Assembly (NCBI GenBank): GCA_012517635.1
Contig: JAAYUP010000411.1
Coordinates: 1 to 5,920 of the forward strand
Reading direction: 5' to 3'
Source: Candidatus Atribacter alterifermentans
GTDB taxonomy: Bacteria > Atribacterota > Atribacteria > Atribacterales > Atribacteraceae
DNA: 5,920 nucleotides
Under the pieces are notes generated by a model. That model was not told where the DNA came from. It saw only the letters and a list, made by a program, of their open reading frames with translations, and ran no database searches. How positions within the stretch are numbered: position 1 is the stretch's first letter; each line of letters begins with the position of its first letter. Position numbers and translations under genes: made by a program. Below are positions 1-5,491 of this stretch, one piece after another.

Positions 1-1
1 A

Positions 2-1456
2 GGTATGCCATCCTTTAATATTGTTGGTCTTCCTGATACAGCTGTCCAGGAGGCACGAGAGCGAGTCCGCAGTGCTTTGAAAAATAGTGGTTTTACGTTT
101 CCCGCCCGCCGGGTCACTGTCAACCTGGCACCGGCATCGCTTCGAAAAACTGGTAGTGATTTTGATTTAGCCATTGCTCTGGGAATCTTAGCTGCCACGG
201 GTCAGACACATTTTAATTCCGACCGAACCATTGTGGTTGGTGAGTTATCACTTTCTGGTGAAATACGACCGGTACACGGGATTCTGCCGATTGCTCACGC
301 GCTTTCCAAAGAAGCCAATACTTATCGTTTGTTTGTAGCGAGTGCCAATGCTCGAGAAGGCGCCATTGCTGGAAAAGTGGAAGTCTACGGATTTCGAGAC
401 ATCAATCATTTATCAGATTTTCTCAATGGGAATCAATCACTAATTCCCACCACCATCGATCCTCAGAGTTTATTTATCTATAGCAATCATGAAGAAGATT
501 TGTCAGAAGTAAAAGGACAGCGCCATGGGAAAAGAGCCTTAGAAATTTCAGCTGCTGGTGGTCATCACCTTCTTTTTGTCGGACCACCCGGTTCAGGAAA
601 GACCATGTTATCCAAAAGACTGCCCGGATTATTACCTCTTTTATCATTAGATGAAGCAATAGAGGTAACCAAAATACATAGTGTTGCCGGATTGATATCC
701 ACTGACCAGCCCTTAGTTACCAGTCGCCCCTTCCGATCGCCACATCACACTATTTCCGATATAGCTTTGATAGGTGGTGGTCAATGGCCACGACCTGGAG
801 AAATTAGCCTTTCCCATCATGGTGTACTTTTTCTTGATGAAGTCCTTGAATTTAAAAGAAATGTTTTGGAAGCTCTTCGAGAACCCCTTGAGGAAGGGAA
901 GATAACTATATCTCGTGCCAGTATGACCACCACCTATCCGGCAAAATTCACTCTGGTCGCTTCATGTAATCCCTGTCCTTGTGGTTTTTTAGGTGATTCT
1001 AAGAAAACCTGCACCTGTTCTACCTCCCAAATCATCCGCTATCGGAGCCGATTATCCGGTCCTTTTTTAGATCGGATGGACCTCCAAGTTGAAATTCCCC
1101 GACTAGATTTTTCCGACCTGTCCTCCAATGCCGTTGAAGAAAACTCAGAAACGGTGAGAAAACGGGTGGAACAAACCCGGCTTCTCCAGCAGGAAAGGTA
1201 TCAGAAAGAGGGGATTCACCTCAATGGGGAGATGAAAGTCCGACATATTAAAAAGTTTTGTATTTGTAGCCGAGAAGCTCACGATCTTCTTGAAAAGTCC
1301 ATTGAAACCCTGGCATTGAGCGCTCGAGCTTATCATCGAATTTTAAAAGTGGCTCGGACCATCGCCGACCTTGATCACTCAGAAAAAATCGATGTTGAGC
1401 ACGTTGCCGAAGCCATTCAGTATCGGACTCTTGACCGTAAATACCTGGAGTTTTAA
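2..1456 (+). CDS. yifB: YifB/ComM family Mg-chelatase-like AAA+ ATPase, 5' partial
   Basis: In transformable bacteria this cytoplasmic protein (ComM/YifB) is a hexameric helicase that promotes branch migration while incoming single-stranded DNA is integrated. The frame is open from the window edge: GGT at 2-4 precedes the ATG at 5, giving G-M-P-S-F-N-I-V-G-L-P-D, which in the family lies about 25 residues inside the protein. The ATG at 5 is therefore internal and the true start is off-window. Counting from that Met, residues 1-140 are the Lon/S5-like N-terminal domain. Walker A GPPGSGKT is at 193-200 and Walker B GVLFLDE at 273-279. A Cys cluster characteristic of the family (C321, C324, C326, C336, C338) follows, and the C-terminal helical lid around 438-456 carries LSARAYHRILKVARTIADL. 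The stop is TAA at 1454-1456. dprA follows after 2 bases, so the two are surely co-transcribed. No damage is visible. Confidence 0.97.
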   Translation, partial: GMPSFNIVGLPDTAVQEARERVRSALKNSGFTFPARRVTVNLAPASLRKTGSDFDLAIALGILAATGQTHFNSDRTIVVGELSLSGEIRPVHGILPIAHALSKEANTYRLFVASANAREGAIAGKVEVYGFRDINHLSDFLNGNQSLIPTTIDPQSLFIYSNHEEDLSEVKGQRHGKRALEISAAGGHHLLFVGPPGSGKTMLSKRLPGLLPLLSLDEAIEVTKIHSVAGLISTDQPLVTSRPFRSPHHTISDIALIGGGQWPRPGEISLSHHGVLFLDEVLEFKRNVLEALREPLEEGKITISRASMTTTYPAKFTLVASCNPCPCGFLGDSKKTCTCSTSQIIRYRSRLSGPFLDRMDLQVEIPRLDFSDLSSNAVEENSETVRKRVEQTRLLQQERYQKEGIHLNGEMKVRHIKKFCICSREAHDLLEKSIETLALSARAYHRILKVARTIADLDHSEKIDVEHVAEAIQYRTLDRKYLEF

Positions 1457-1458
1457 AA

Positions 1459-2547
1459 ATGAAAGATCTTCCTTACTGGGTGGCTTTTAATCATTTACCA
1501 GGCATTGGTCCAGTACGTTTTCAGAAGATAATCGAAACCTTTGGAACAGCCCATGATGCCTGGCATGCATCACCAAAAGACCTCTCTCAGTGTCTTGGAG
1601 AAAAAATTGTTGAGGAAATCCTTCCGGTTAAATTGTCACTTCAACCGGAAAAGGTTTTCCAGAAAATCCTCAAACAGGGAATCCAAATCCTCCCCATTTC
1701 TGATGAACGATATCCCACATTATTGAGAGATATAACCTATCCACCTTATATTCTTTACCAACGAGGGGATTTTGATTTTCGTTCTTCTAAAAAATGGATT
1801 GCTCTGGTTGGGACTAGACATGCCACCCCTTATGGAAAAAAAGCCGCCCGTTATTTGGCTCGTTCTCTGGCTGAAGAGGGTTGGGTGGTGGTAAGTGGTT
1901 TGGCTCTTGGGATTGATGGCGAAGCCCACTGGGGTGCTCTGGAAGGAGGAGGAAAAACCGTTGCCGTTTTAGGGACCGGAGTCGACATTGTTTACCCCGG
2001 GTCAAACCGAGGATTAGCCGAGCGGATTCTTTACCAAAAAGGAGCTTTAATCAGTGAATTTGTCCCTGGTTTTGGACCACAAAAAGAAAGTTTCCCGGTT
2101 CGGAATCGACTCATCAGTGGTCTCTCCTTAGCAGTCGTTGTCGTGGAAGCTCCCGCTAAAAGTGGGGCTCTGATTACTGTTAACTTTGCTCTGGAACAGG
2201 GCAGAGAGGTGATGGCTGTGCCGGGGTCAATTTTTTCATCCCAGAGTGAAGGAACGCATCAACTCATCAATCAAGGAGCCCGATTAGTCCACAGTGTTGC
2301 TGATATTGTTGAGGAATTGGGATTTTTGTCTTCACCCCCATCGAAGATGAAGGGTAGGCCAGGGCTTCCTGATCTGGATGAAGATGAAAAAGAACTCCTC
2401 AATCTCCTTGACATTTCTGGGAGTTATCTCGATGAACTCCTCACCAAAACTGGCTGGGATTCCGGTCGTTTTTACAAAGTCCTCTTATCCCTTGAAATGA
2501 AAAAAGTCATTCAAACCTTTGCCGGTGGGAAGATAAGTTTGGTTTGA
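1459..2547 (+). CDS. dprA: DNA-processing protein DprA (Smf)
   Basis: DprA binds single-stranded DNA entering the cell, shields it from nucleases and loads RecA onto it; in some species it also switches competence off. The start is ATG at 1459, with GGAG at 1447-1450 giving a good 8-base spacing, and 2 bases after the yifB stop. The 362-residue length is normal. An N-terminal helix-hairpin-helix/SAM-like region occupies about 1-60 (PGIG at 14-17). The Rossmann-like core runs about 77-285, with VGTR at 117-120, SGLALGID at 146-153, FPVRNRLISGLS at 212-223, SGALITVNFALEQGRE at 235-250 and AVPG at 253-256. The C-terminal winged-helix domain is about 303-362. All expected blocks are present, so it should be functional. 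In many genomes topA follows dprA; here only degraded sequence follows, and no clear terminator is seen directly after the stop. Confidence 0.97.
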   Translation: MKDLPYWVAFNHLPGIGPVRFQKIIETFGTAHDAWHASPKDLSQCLGEKIVEEILPVKLSLQPEKVFQKILKQGIQILPISDERYPTLLRDITYPPYILYQRGDFDFRSSKKWIALVGTRHATPYGKKAARYLARSLAEEGWVVVSGLALGIDGEAHWGALEGGGKTVAVLGTGVDIVYPGSNRGLAERILYQKGALISEFVPGFGPQKESFPVRNRLISGLSLAVVVVEAPAKSGALITVNFALEQGREVMAVPGSIFSSQSEGTHQLINQGARLVHSVADIVEELGFLSSPPSKMKGRPGLPDLDEDEKELLNLLDISGSYLDELLTKTGWDSGRFYKVLLSLEMKKVIQTFAGGKISLV

Positions 2548-2600
2548 TTGAAATATATGAAAAAAGAGTATGGAATGTTTCATTGCACGACATATCAATT

Positions 2601-2831
2601 TAAAATCAAAGTCTCTTACTCATTTTAGAGGAAATTATAAAAGAAGATTATCGATCTTTATAATAAAACATTTAACCTTATCCAGCTCCTCATCCAGAAA
2701 TGGATGAAGCGGGATGCGATGATGTTCCAGTCTCTGAAGCTGAGGGAGCGGCATGGGTGGTGTATCAAAAGGAAATCGGGATCCAAAAAACGATGTTAGA
2801 GAAAGCGAAGGTATTAGAGGAGAAGTTTTAA
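2601..2831 (+). pseudogene. possible decayed small gene downstream of dprA
   Basis: No family is recognised. Several short stretches read like protein but change frame. One frame gives LLILEEIIKEDYRSL up to TAA at 2661. The next frame carries DLYNKTFNLIQLLIQKWMKR from 2653. From ATG 2700 the first frame again reads 43 codons to TAA 2829, including EGAAWVVYQKEIGIQKTMLE. Joined, these would make a Leu/Glu/Lys-rich, mostly helical protein of roughly 75 residues with two frameshifts. The 43-codon piece has no Shine-Dalgarno sequence in front of it. The pieces may instead be chance open frames. An FlgN-like helical protein was considered but nothing specific supports it. Confidence 0.3.
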
Positions 2832-2998
2832 AGCACTGAGACTATAAATTAAAAAATGGAAGAGAAGGTGATTTAAATCTAAACAACCCGTAGTTTTACC
2901 TTCTGATTAGTATTTGTACCAGCAATAATTTTATTCTGCTGTATGGATTTAAATTAATAAAGCTTTAATGTTTGATTCTCGTTGAAATCCTCCATCGC
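2832..2998. other. intergenic stretch, no gene seen
   Basis: This AT-rich sequence has no convincing reading frame on either strand. The only structure is a pair of 7-base arms, AGAAGGT at 2863-2869 and ACCTTCT at 2898-2904, separated by 28 bases and with no T-run after them, so it is not called a terminator. No promoter with two good hexamers was found. Confidence 0.5.
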
Positions 2999-3032
2999 CC
3001 TTGGCAGAGATTGCGCATTCGGCCGAAGGTGG
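2992..3032 (+). other. imperfect hairpin upstream of the terminator
   Basis: CCTTGGC at 2999-3005 can pair with GCC-G-AAGG at 3022-3029 with one bulged G, and the outer CC/GG at 2992-2993/3031-3032 extends the helix. The 3' arm contains the palindrome TTCGGCCGAA (3018-3027). It lies just before the strong terminator, so it could be the end of a structured transcript, but no promoter is evident for one. Confidence 0.3.
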
Positions 3033-3047
3033 CTTTATAGATTTTTC

Positions 3048-3082
3048 TCCCCCCATAAATAAAGAATGGGGGGAATTTTTTT
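3048..3082 (+). terminator. intrinsic terminator
   Basis: A perfect 9-bp stem TCCCCCCAT (3048-3056) / ATGGGGGGA (3066-3074) with a 9-base A-rich loop is followed by seven Ts (3076-3082). The T-run is on the + side only, so it stops rightward transcription. It lies 500 bases beyond dprA and just before the end of the convergent small minus-strand gene. It may close the yifB-dprA transcript, the decayed gene, or an unseen RNA. Confidence 0.85.
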
Positions 3083-3098
3083 ATTTCTCCCCAATAAT

Positions 3099-3277
3099 TT
3101 AATTGGTAAGATCATTTATAGCCTGTGCTGATAAATAGCCTGCATTGGCAAGCCGGTGAATGACCTTTATGAAATCAGTATCCTGGGGGAGTGTGGTTTT
3201 TCAATGGATCTTTCAATCCAGTAGAGATCAGAATTAATAGAGGCAACATAATTTTTGGTATGAATTAGTTCTGACAT
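3099..3277 (-). pseudogene. small hypothetical protein gene with a one-base frameshift
   Basis: Reading leftward, ATG at 3277-3275 starts a frame of 36 codons (MSELIHTKNYVASINSDLYW, then IERSIEK) ending at TAA 3167-3169. The adjacent frame continues it with TTLPQDTDFIKVIHRLANAG and YLSAQAINDLTN to TAA 3099-3101. Adding one A to the five-A run in the GAAAAACC context (just after codon 26) joins the halves into one 59-residue protein. The start has a fitting Shine-Dalgarno sequence, AAAGGA, about 10 bases upstream, and a TATGAT -10-like hexamer (3298-3303 on the complement) with a poor -35. The family is not recognised. No signal peptide or membrane segment is visible; it looks like a soluble, mainly helical protein. 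The break may be a true mutation, a sequencing error in a homopolymer, or, less likely, a -1 programmed slip at the AAA codon. Confidence 0.5.
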
Positions 3278-3304
3278 GAATTTTTCATCCTTTAAAAATC
3301 ATAG

Positions 3305-3523
3305 GACGGTTTTTTAGTTATATGGAAAATTTAAAAAGAAAATTTACAAAGAATTTGCGTGAATAATTAAAAAAGTTAAATTACAATTTTCTATTTATTC
3401 AGTATGGATTTTCTCAATTGACAAAATAGAATTTAGGGATGAAAGATACTAGCAAGTATAAATCCATATTTAATTTAAGGATTGAAGAATTTATATAAAT
3501 CTCTTTTACTTATGATTTTTTAA
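3305..3523. other. AT-rich intergenic stretch, no gene seen
   Basis: Very AT-rich, with stops in all frames at short intervals. The longest rightward frame here is 19 codons from ATG 3439, preceded only by AGGG too close to the start, and it is not convincing. TTGACA occurs at 3418-3423 without a -10 at a proper distance. Confidence 0.5.
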
Positions 3524-3674
3524 AAAGAAGCTTTTATTATCTTTAATATTTCAAAAAAGAAATCAAAGATAGAATGCGATATATCAAAATTTTTAGATGA
3601 GGCAATGATGAGAGTACATAAAGAATTTAGATGATTCAATTCGATTACTTGACAAATATGAAGTGAGTATATAA
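3524..3674 (+). pseudogene. possible remnant of a small AT-rich gene
   Basis: An open frame without a start codon runs from 3524 to TGA 3632-3634 and includes KKKSKIECDISKFLDEAMMR then VHKEF. The neighbouring frame picks up at 3627 with LDDSIRLLDKYEVSI, ending at TAA 3672-3674. Joined, they resemble the C-terminus of a small Lys/Glu/Asp-rich protein broken by one frameshift. No family is recognised and the stretch is short, so chance is a real alternative. Its tail overlaps the promoter proposed for the downstream RNA. Confidence 0.2.
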
Positions 3675-3677
3675 AAT
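3649..3677 (+). promoter_or_regulatory. sigma-70-type promoter candidate
   Basis: A perfect -35 TTGACA (3649-3654) lies 17 bases before TAAAAT (3672-3677, five of six consensus bases). Transcription would start near 3684. No protein frame begins downstream; the hairpin-T-tract module ending at 3792 does, which is why an RNA gene is proposed. In AT-rich DNA such matches can arise by chance. Confidence 0.5.
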
Positions 3678-3686
3678 TTATTTACG

Positions 3687-3703
3687 AAAAAACCTTAGGT
3701 TTT
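3687..3703 (-). terminator. weak leftward terminator for the NYN gene
   Basis: Read on the minus strand, AAAACC-TAA-GGTTTT followed by TT forms a 6-bp stem with a T-rich tail, about 90 bases after the NYN stop. The stem is AT-rich and weak. It would act together with the long hairpin between 3718 and 3782, which is also stable on this strand but lacks a T-run there. Confidence 0.35.
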
Positions 3704-3717
3704 CTAAGACAATGATC

Positions 3718-3792
3718 CCCGGCGTTGCCCAGAGGGTCTCAAGGCTAGCCTTGAATAAACCACCCTGGATCACGATGCCGGGTTTCTTTTTT
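3718..3792 (+). terminator. long-stem intrinsic terminator
   Basis: The 10-bp basal stem (six GC pairs first, CCCGGC/GCCGGG) runs directly into TTTCTTTTTT at 3783-3792. It ends rightward transcription right at the 3' end of the convergent NYN gene, whose stop is at 3791-3793. Confidence 0.65.
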
Positions 3793-4324
3793 ATAATTTC
3801 ATTTTATTTAGAATACTACTAGATATTTCTATCCTGCGATCGGCATTATTCCACAAATCACGGTGATATGTTTCTTTTGGGCCATGAAATAATATTATTT
3901 TTACTCCTTCATTCTTTGCGACACAAATTGCCGGAACAAAATCACTATCTCCAGTTAATATACATGCTTGGGTAATCTTGCTTTTGCTTGATAATAGCGT
4001 TAAGTCGATACTTAATTGGACATCTACACCCTTTTGTTCGTAGCCATTGCCTCTCTTTACTATAGTTCCATGTCTTATTGTAAAATCTTGTAATTGTTCA
4101 ATTTTCTTTAGAAATGATTGCATTCTTGACATTCTTTTTCTTTCATCAGGAGTTGGGGGATTTGATTGATAGGGGAGACAGTCATAATAATAAGTTCTTA
4201 ATAAATAACTATCTTTAGACATCCATTCAGCTAATTTACCATAGTCGATCTGTAAATTTTTATTGAGTTTTAATATTATATTTCTTAAGTAACCACCGTC
4301 GATAAAAACTGCCGTCCTTTCCAT
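3791..4324 (-). CDS. NYN domain protein (LabA/DUF88-like putative ribonuclease)
   Basis: NYN domains share the PIN-like nuclease fold, with clustered acidic residues binding a metal; bacterial members are predicted RNases, mostly of unknown target. The 177 residues form one NYN domain. FIDGGYL is at 7-13 with acidic D9. KGVDVQLSIDL at 98-108 supplies D101 and D107. LTGDSDFVP at 123-131 supplies D126 and D128. WNNADR at 158-163 closes the domain. All expected acidic positions are present, so the enzyme should be active. No signal peptide or membrane segment is seen, so it should be cytoplasmic. ATG 4324-4322 is the first start; upstream is only a modest GGGG about 9 bases away. The gene is clearly more AT-rich than yifB and dprA, which suggests separate acquisition. 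It is a single-gene unit, convergent with the small-RNA candidate and beside an IS relic. Role in RNA turnover, a toxin-like system or phage defence is open. Confidence 0.9.
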   Translation of the reverse strand: MERTAVFIDGGYLRNIILKLNKNLQIDYGKLAEWMSKDSYLLRTYYYDCLPYQSNPPTPDERKRMSRMQSFLKKIEQLQDFTIRHGTIVKRGNGYEQKGVDVQLSIDLTLLSSKSKITQACILTGDSDFVPAICVAKNEGVKIILFHGPKETYHRDLWNNADRRIEISSSILNKMKL

Positions 4325-4356
4325 TAAATATACCCCACTTTTTTAATATAAATTCT

Positions 4357-4362
4357 ATTATA
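4357..4362 (-). promoter_or_regulatory. possible -10 box of the NYN gene
   Basis: A perfect TATAAT reads leftward at 4362-4357, about 33 bases before the start codon, so the leader would be short. No good -35 lies 16-18 bases upstream (the best is TTTTAT). The surrounding DNA is so AT-rich that a chance match is possible. Confidence 0.35.
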
Positions 4363-4473
4363 ATGAAAATCGATGAATTATAAAATATTATCATATTAAT
4401 TATAAATTAAAAAGAATTAATTAAATTTTATTATTTAATTCTAAATATTTATATGAGATAATGTATACTTAAC
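4363..4473. other. AT-rich spacer between the NYN gene and the IS relic
   Basis: Almost pure A/T with no gene. An 8-bp AT hairpin, AATTAAAT (4419-4426) / ATTTAATT (4433-4440), is the only regular structure. Confidence 0.45.
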
Positions 4474-4512
4474 TTTGCAATTTCGCACCTTGAAAAAAGC
4501 CACCGGAGACTC
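4474..4512 (+). repeat. left inverted end of the IS relic
   Basis: GCAATTT (4477-4483) and CACCGGAGACTC (4501-4512) both recur, inverted, at the right end. The 17 bases between them differ in length and sequence from the right copy (12 bases), so the match is two conserved blocks rather than one continuous repeat. Confidence 0.75.
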
Positions 4513-4562
4513 CAAAATGAAGGTTACACATAACACAAAACTTCATTGAGGAGGAATATCCG

Positions 4563-5132
4563 ATGGCTTATAAGAATCATACACCATATCTTTCAAAAAA
4601 TGCTCCTTGAATTCCTGACTCAAATCTGATCCTCTCTATGCCATGTTAGAATGGCTAACGAATGAGCTCATGAAACTGGAAGCTGAAAATAAAGTTGGAG
4701 CTCAAAAAGGAGAACACTGTCCCACCCGAACCACCAATTTCTCTGGAACGAGAGTCAGACGATTTAATACTCGATTAGGTACGATCTATCTTCTGGTTCC
4801 AGAATTGAGAAAAGGAGGCTCTATTCCCTTCTTTGTGCCCGAAAGGAAACGTTCTGAGCAAGCTCTCCTTGAGGTGGTTCAGGAAGCCTTCATCAATGGC
4901 GTTTCCACTCGAAAAACGGAACGTCTTGCTCAAAGCTTAGGAATTGAATCCCTCTCTGCTAGGTAAGTCTTGTGAAATCACCAAAGACCTCCTCGACCAA
5001 CTCACTCGAGCGGATTCATAAAGAGATTCGTCGCCGAACCCGAGTCGTAGGGATCTTTCCTACCATAGATCCACAGCCCGACGACTCATGAATAGCTCTT
5101 CACTAAAACAACAGAAAAAATTGGCCAAATAG
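4563..5132 (+). pseudogene. IS256-family (Mutator) transposase, frameshifted and lacking its catalytic core
   Basis: A complete enzyme would cut and join the element ends with a DDE catalytic site. The original start is evident: ATG 4563 has a strong GAGGAGG at 4548-4554. The frame breaks after 15 codons (MAYKNHTPYLSKNAP, TGA 4608). LLEFLTQI in a second frame ends at TGA 4627. The longest piece, 4643-4966 (107 codons), carries the family's N-terminal region: WLTNELMKLEAENKVGA, TRVRRF, LGTIYLLVPELRKGG, then INGVSTRKTERLAQSLGIES. A frameshift follows, and CEITKDLLDQ continues from 4971. Within 4986-5005 the sequence jumps to the far C-terminus in another frame, TNSLERIHKEIRRRTRVVGI, ending at TGA 5089 (or at TAG 5130 if a further slip at about 5070 is corrected). 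By comparison with the family about 180-200 codons, including the DDE residues, are gone (inferred). It cannot be functional. Confidence 0.9.
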
Positions 5133-5210
5133 AAAGGTCCTATTCTTTTCTTATTTTTATCTTTCATTTTGCTAGAAGAAGAGGTGGATCAATCGAGTCA
5201 TTTTTCGAAG

Positions 5211-5244
5211 AGAGATGACTTTTCATTCAAGTAAGATCATCTCT
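5211..5244 (+). other. hairpin near the right IS end
   Basis: AGAGATGA (5211-5218) can pair with TCATCTCT (5237-5244) across an 18-base loop. A competing 6-bp pairing, AGTCAT/ATGACT, exists at about 5196-5220. It lies after the transposase remnant and could be its weak terminator or a subterminal feature of the element. Confidence 0.25.
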
Positions 5245-5255
5245 GTGTTTAAAAA

Positions 5256-5290
5256 GAGTCTCCGGTGTTTATTAAGAGTAAATTGCGAAC
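5256..5290 (-). repeat. right inverted end of the IS relic
   Basis: GAGTCTCCGGTG (5256-5267) is the exact reverse complement of the left-end 12-mer, and AAATTGC (5280-5286) is that of the left-end GCAATTT. The outer bases agree only partly (TTC against TTT). Confidence 0.75.
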
Positions 5291-5327
5291 ATTATTTGAC
5301 ACATACAAAGAATTTTTAATGTAGCTT

Positions 5328-5341
5328 CATGCCATGGCATG
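5328..5341. promoter_or_regulatory. perfect 14-bp palindrome, possible operator
   Basis: CATGCCATGGCATG is its own reverse complement and lies about 150 bases before the methyltransferase start. Its half-site GGCATG recurs at 5382-5387. Two-fold symmetry of this size is typical of a dimeric repressor site, but no regulator gene is in view and no firm promoter was found around it. Confidence 0.3.
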
Positions 5342-5474
5342 TCGAGTTTGGATTTTCATCCTCAACTGGTGTCACGAAATTGGCATGACGGTCTATTCTA
5401 AAAAAGGTATATGTAATTATTTTTTTGAGAATCAAAATGTCGTTAGGCAATTGGGTAAAATTTGGTTGACAAAA

Positions 5475-5482
5475 AAGGAGGG
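5475..5482 (+). promoter_or_regulatory. Shine-Dalgarno site fixing a TTG start
   Basis: AAGGAGGG lies 9 bases before TTG 5492-5494. No ATG or GTG in frame is equally well placed; the next Met codons are 24 residues downstream, inside the conserved N-terminal region. Confidence 0.85.
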
Positions 5483-5491
5483 AATTCTAAA

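Larger units (their letters stand above)
3684..3792 (+). ncRNA. candidate structured small RNA of about 105 nt
   Basis: The span lies between a consensus-like promoter and a T-rich end. The main element is a long hairpin, 3718-3782. Its base is CCCGGCGTTG (3718-3727) pairing with CGATGCCGGG (3773-3782), including two G-U pairs. The middle helix is CCAG (3729-3732) with CTGG (3765-3768), plus GGT/ACC. The tip is TCAAGG-CTAG-CCTTGA (3739-3754), a perfect 16-base palindrome. TTTCTTTTTT follows, so the hairpin also works as an intrinsic terminator. A small hairpin precedes it (3689-3703). It does not match 6S, SRP RNA, tmRNA or any riboswitch known to me. Alternatives are a plain bidirectional terminator for the convergent NYN gene, or a palindromic repeat of REP/MITE type. 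Confidence 0.4.
4474..5290 (+). mobile_element. internally deleted IS256-family insertion sequence relic
   Basis: The element is bounded by related inverted ends (4474-4512 and 5256-5290) and holds the remains of one Mutator-type transposase gene. At roughly 0.8 kb it is clearly shorter than a complete IS256-family copy (about 1.3-1.5 kb), because the middle of the transposase is missing. It cannot move by itself, but with recognisable ends it could have been mobilised by a full-length relative. No convincing 8-9 base target duplication flanks it, so the exact borders are uncertain by a few bases. Confidence 0.82.

Noticed and set aside
474..1336. Leftward open frames of about 60 codons inside yifB
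   Set aside because: They lie wholly within a strongly conserved coding region on the other strand, have no ribosome site and resemble no protein family.
1541..2005. Short overlapping frames on both strands inside dprA
   Set aside because: Shadows of the DprA coding sequence; the conserved DprA blocks lie in the main frame.
2548..3790. CRISPR array, tRNA or known riboswitch in the long non-coding region
   Set aside because: No regularly spaced direct repeats, no cloverleaf or TTCGA-type T-loop, and no recognisable aptamer core.
3649..4324. Type III toxin-antitoxin system made of the structured RNA and the NYN protein
   Set aside because: Type III systems carry tandem RNA repeats directly upstream of, and in the same direction as, the toxin gene. 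Here the RNA is single, downstream and convergent.
4460..5300. Target-site duplication around the IS relic
   Set aside because: The bases just left of about 4474 and right of about 5290 share no convincing 8-9 base direct repeat.
5296..5324. Outward promoter at the right IS end (TTGACA at 5296-5301)
   Set aside because: No acceptable -10 lies 16-18 bases downstream; the best hexamer, TAATGT, is poor and at the wrong distance.
5437..5469. A 10-codon open frame just before the methyltransferase, as a leader peptide
   Set aside because: It has no Shine-Dalgarno sequence, no run of regulatory codons and no attenuator hairpins after it.
5466..5471. TTGACA directly before the methyltransferase Shine-Dalgarno site
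   Set aside because: A start from this -35 would fall after the TTG start codon, and no -10 fits; it is chance overlap with the A-rich ribosome-site region.
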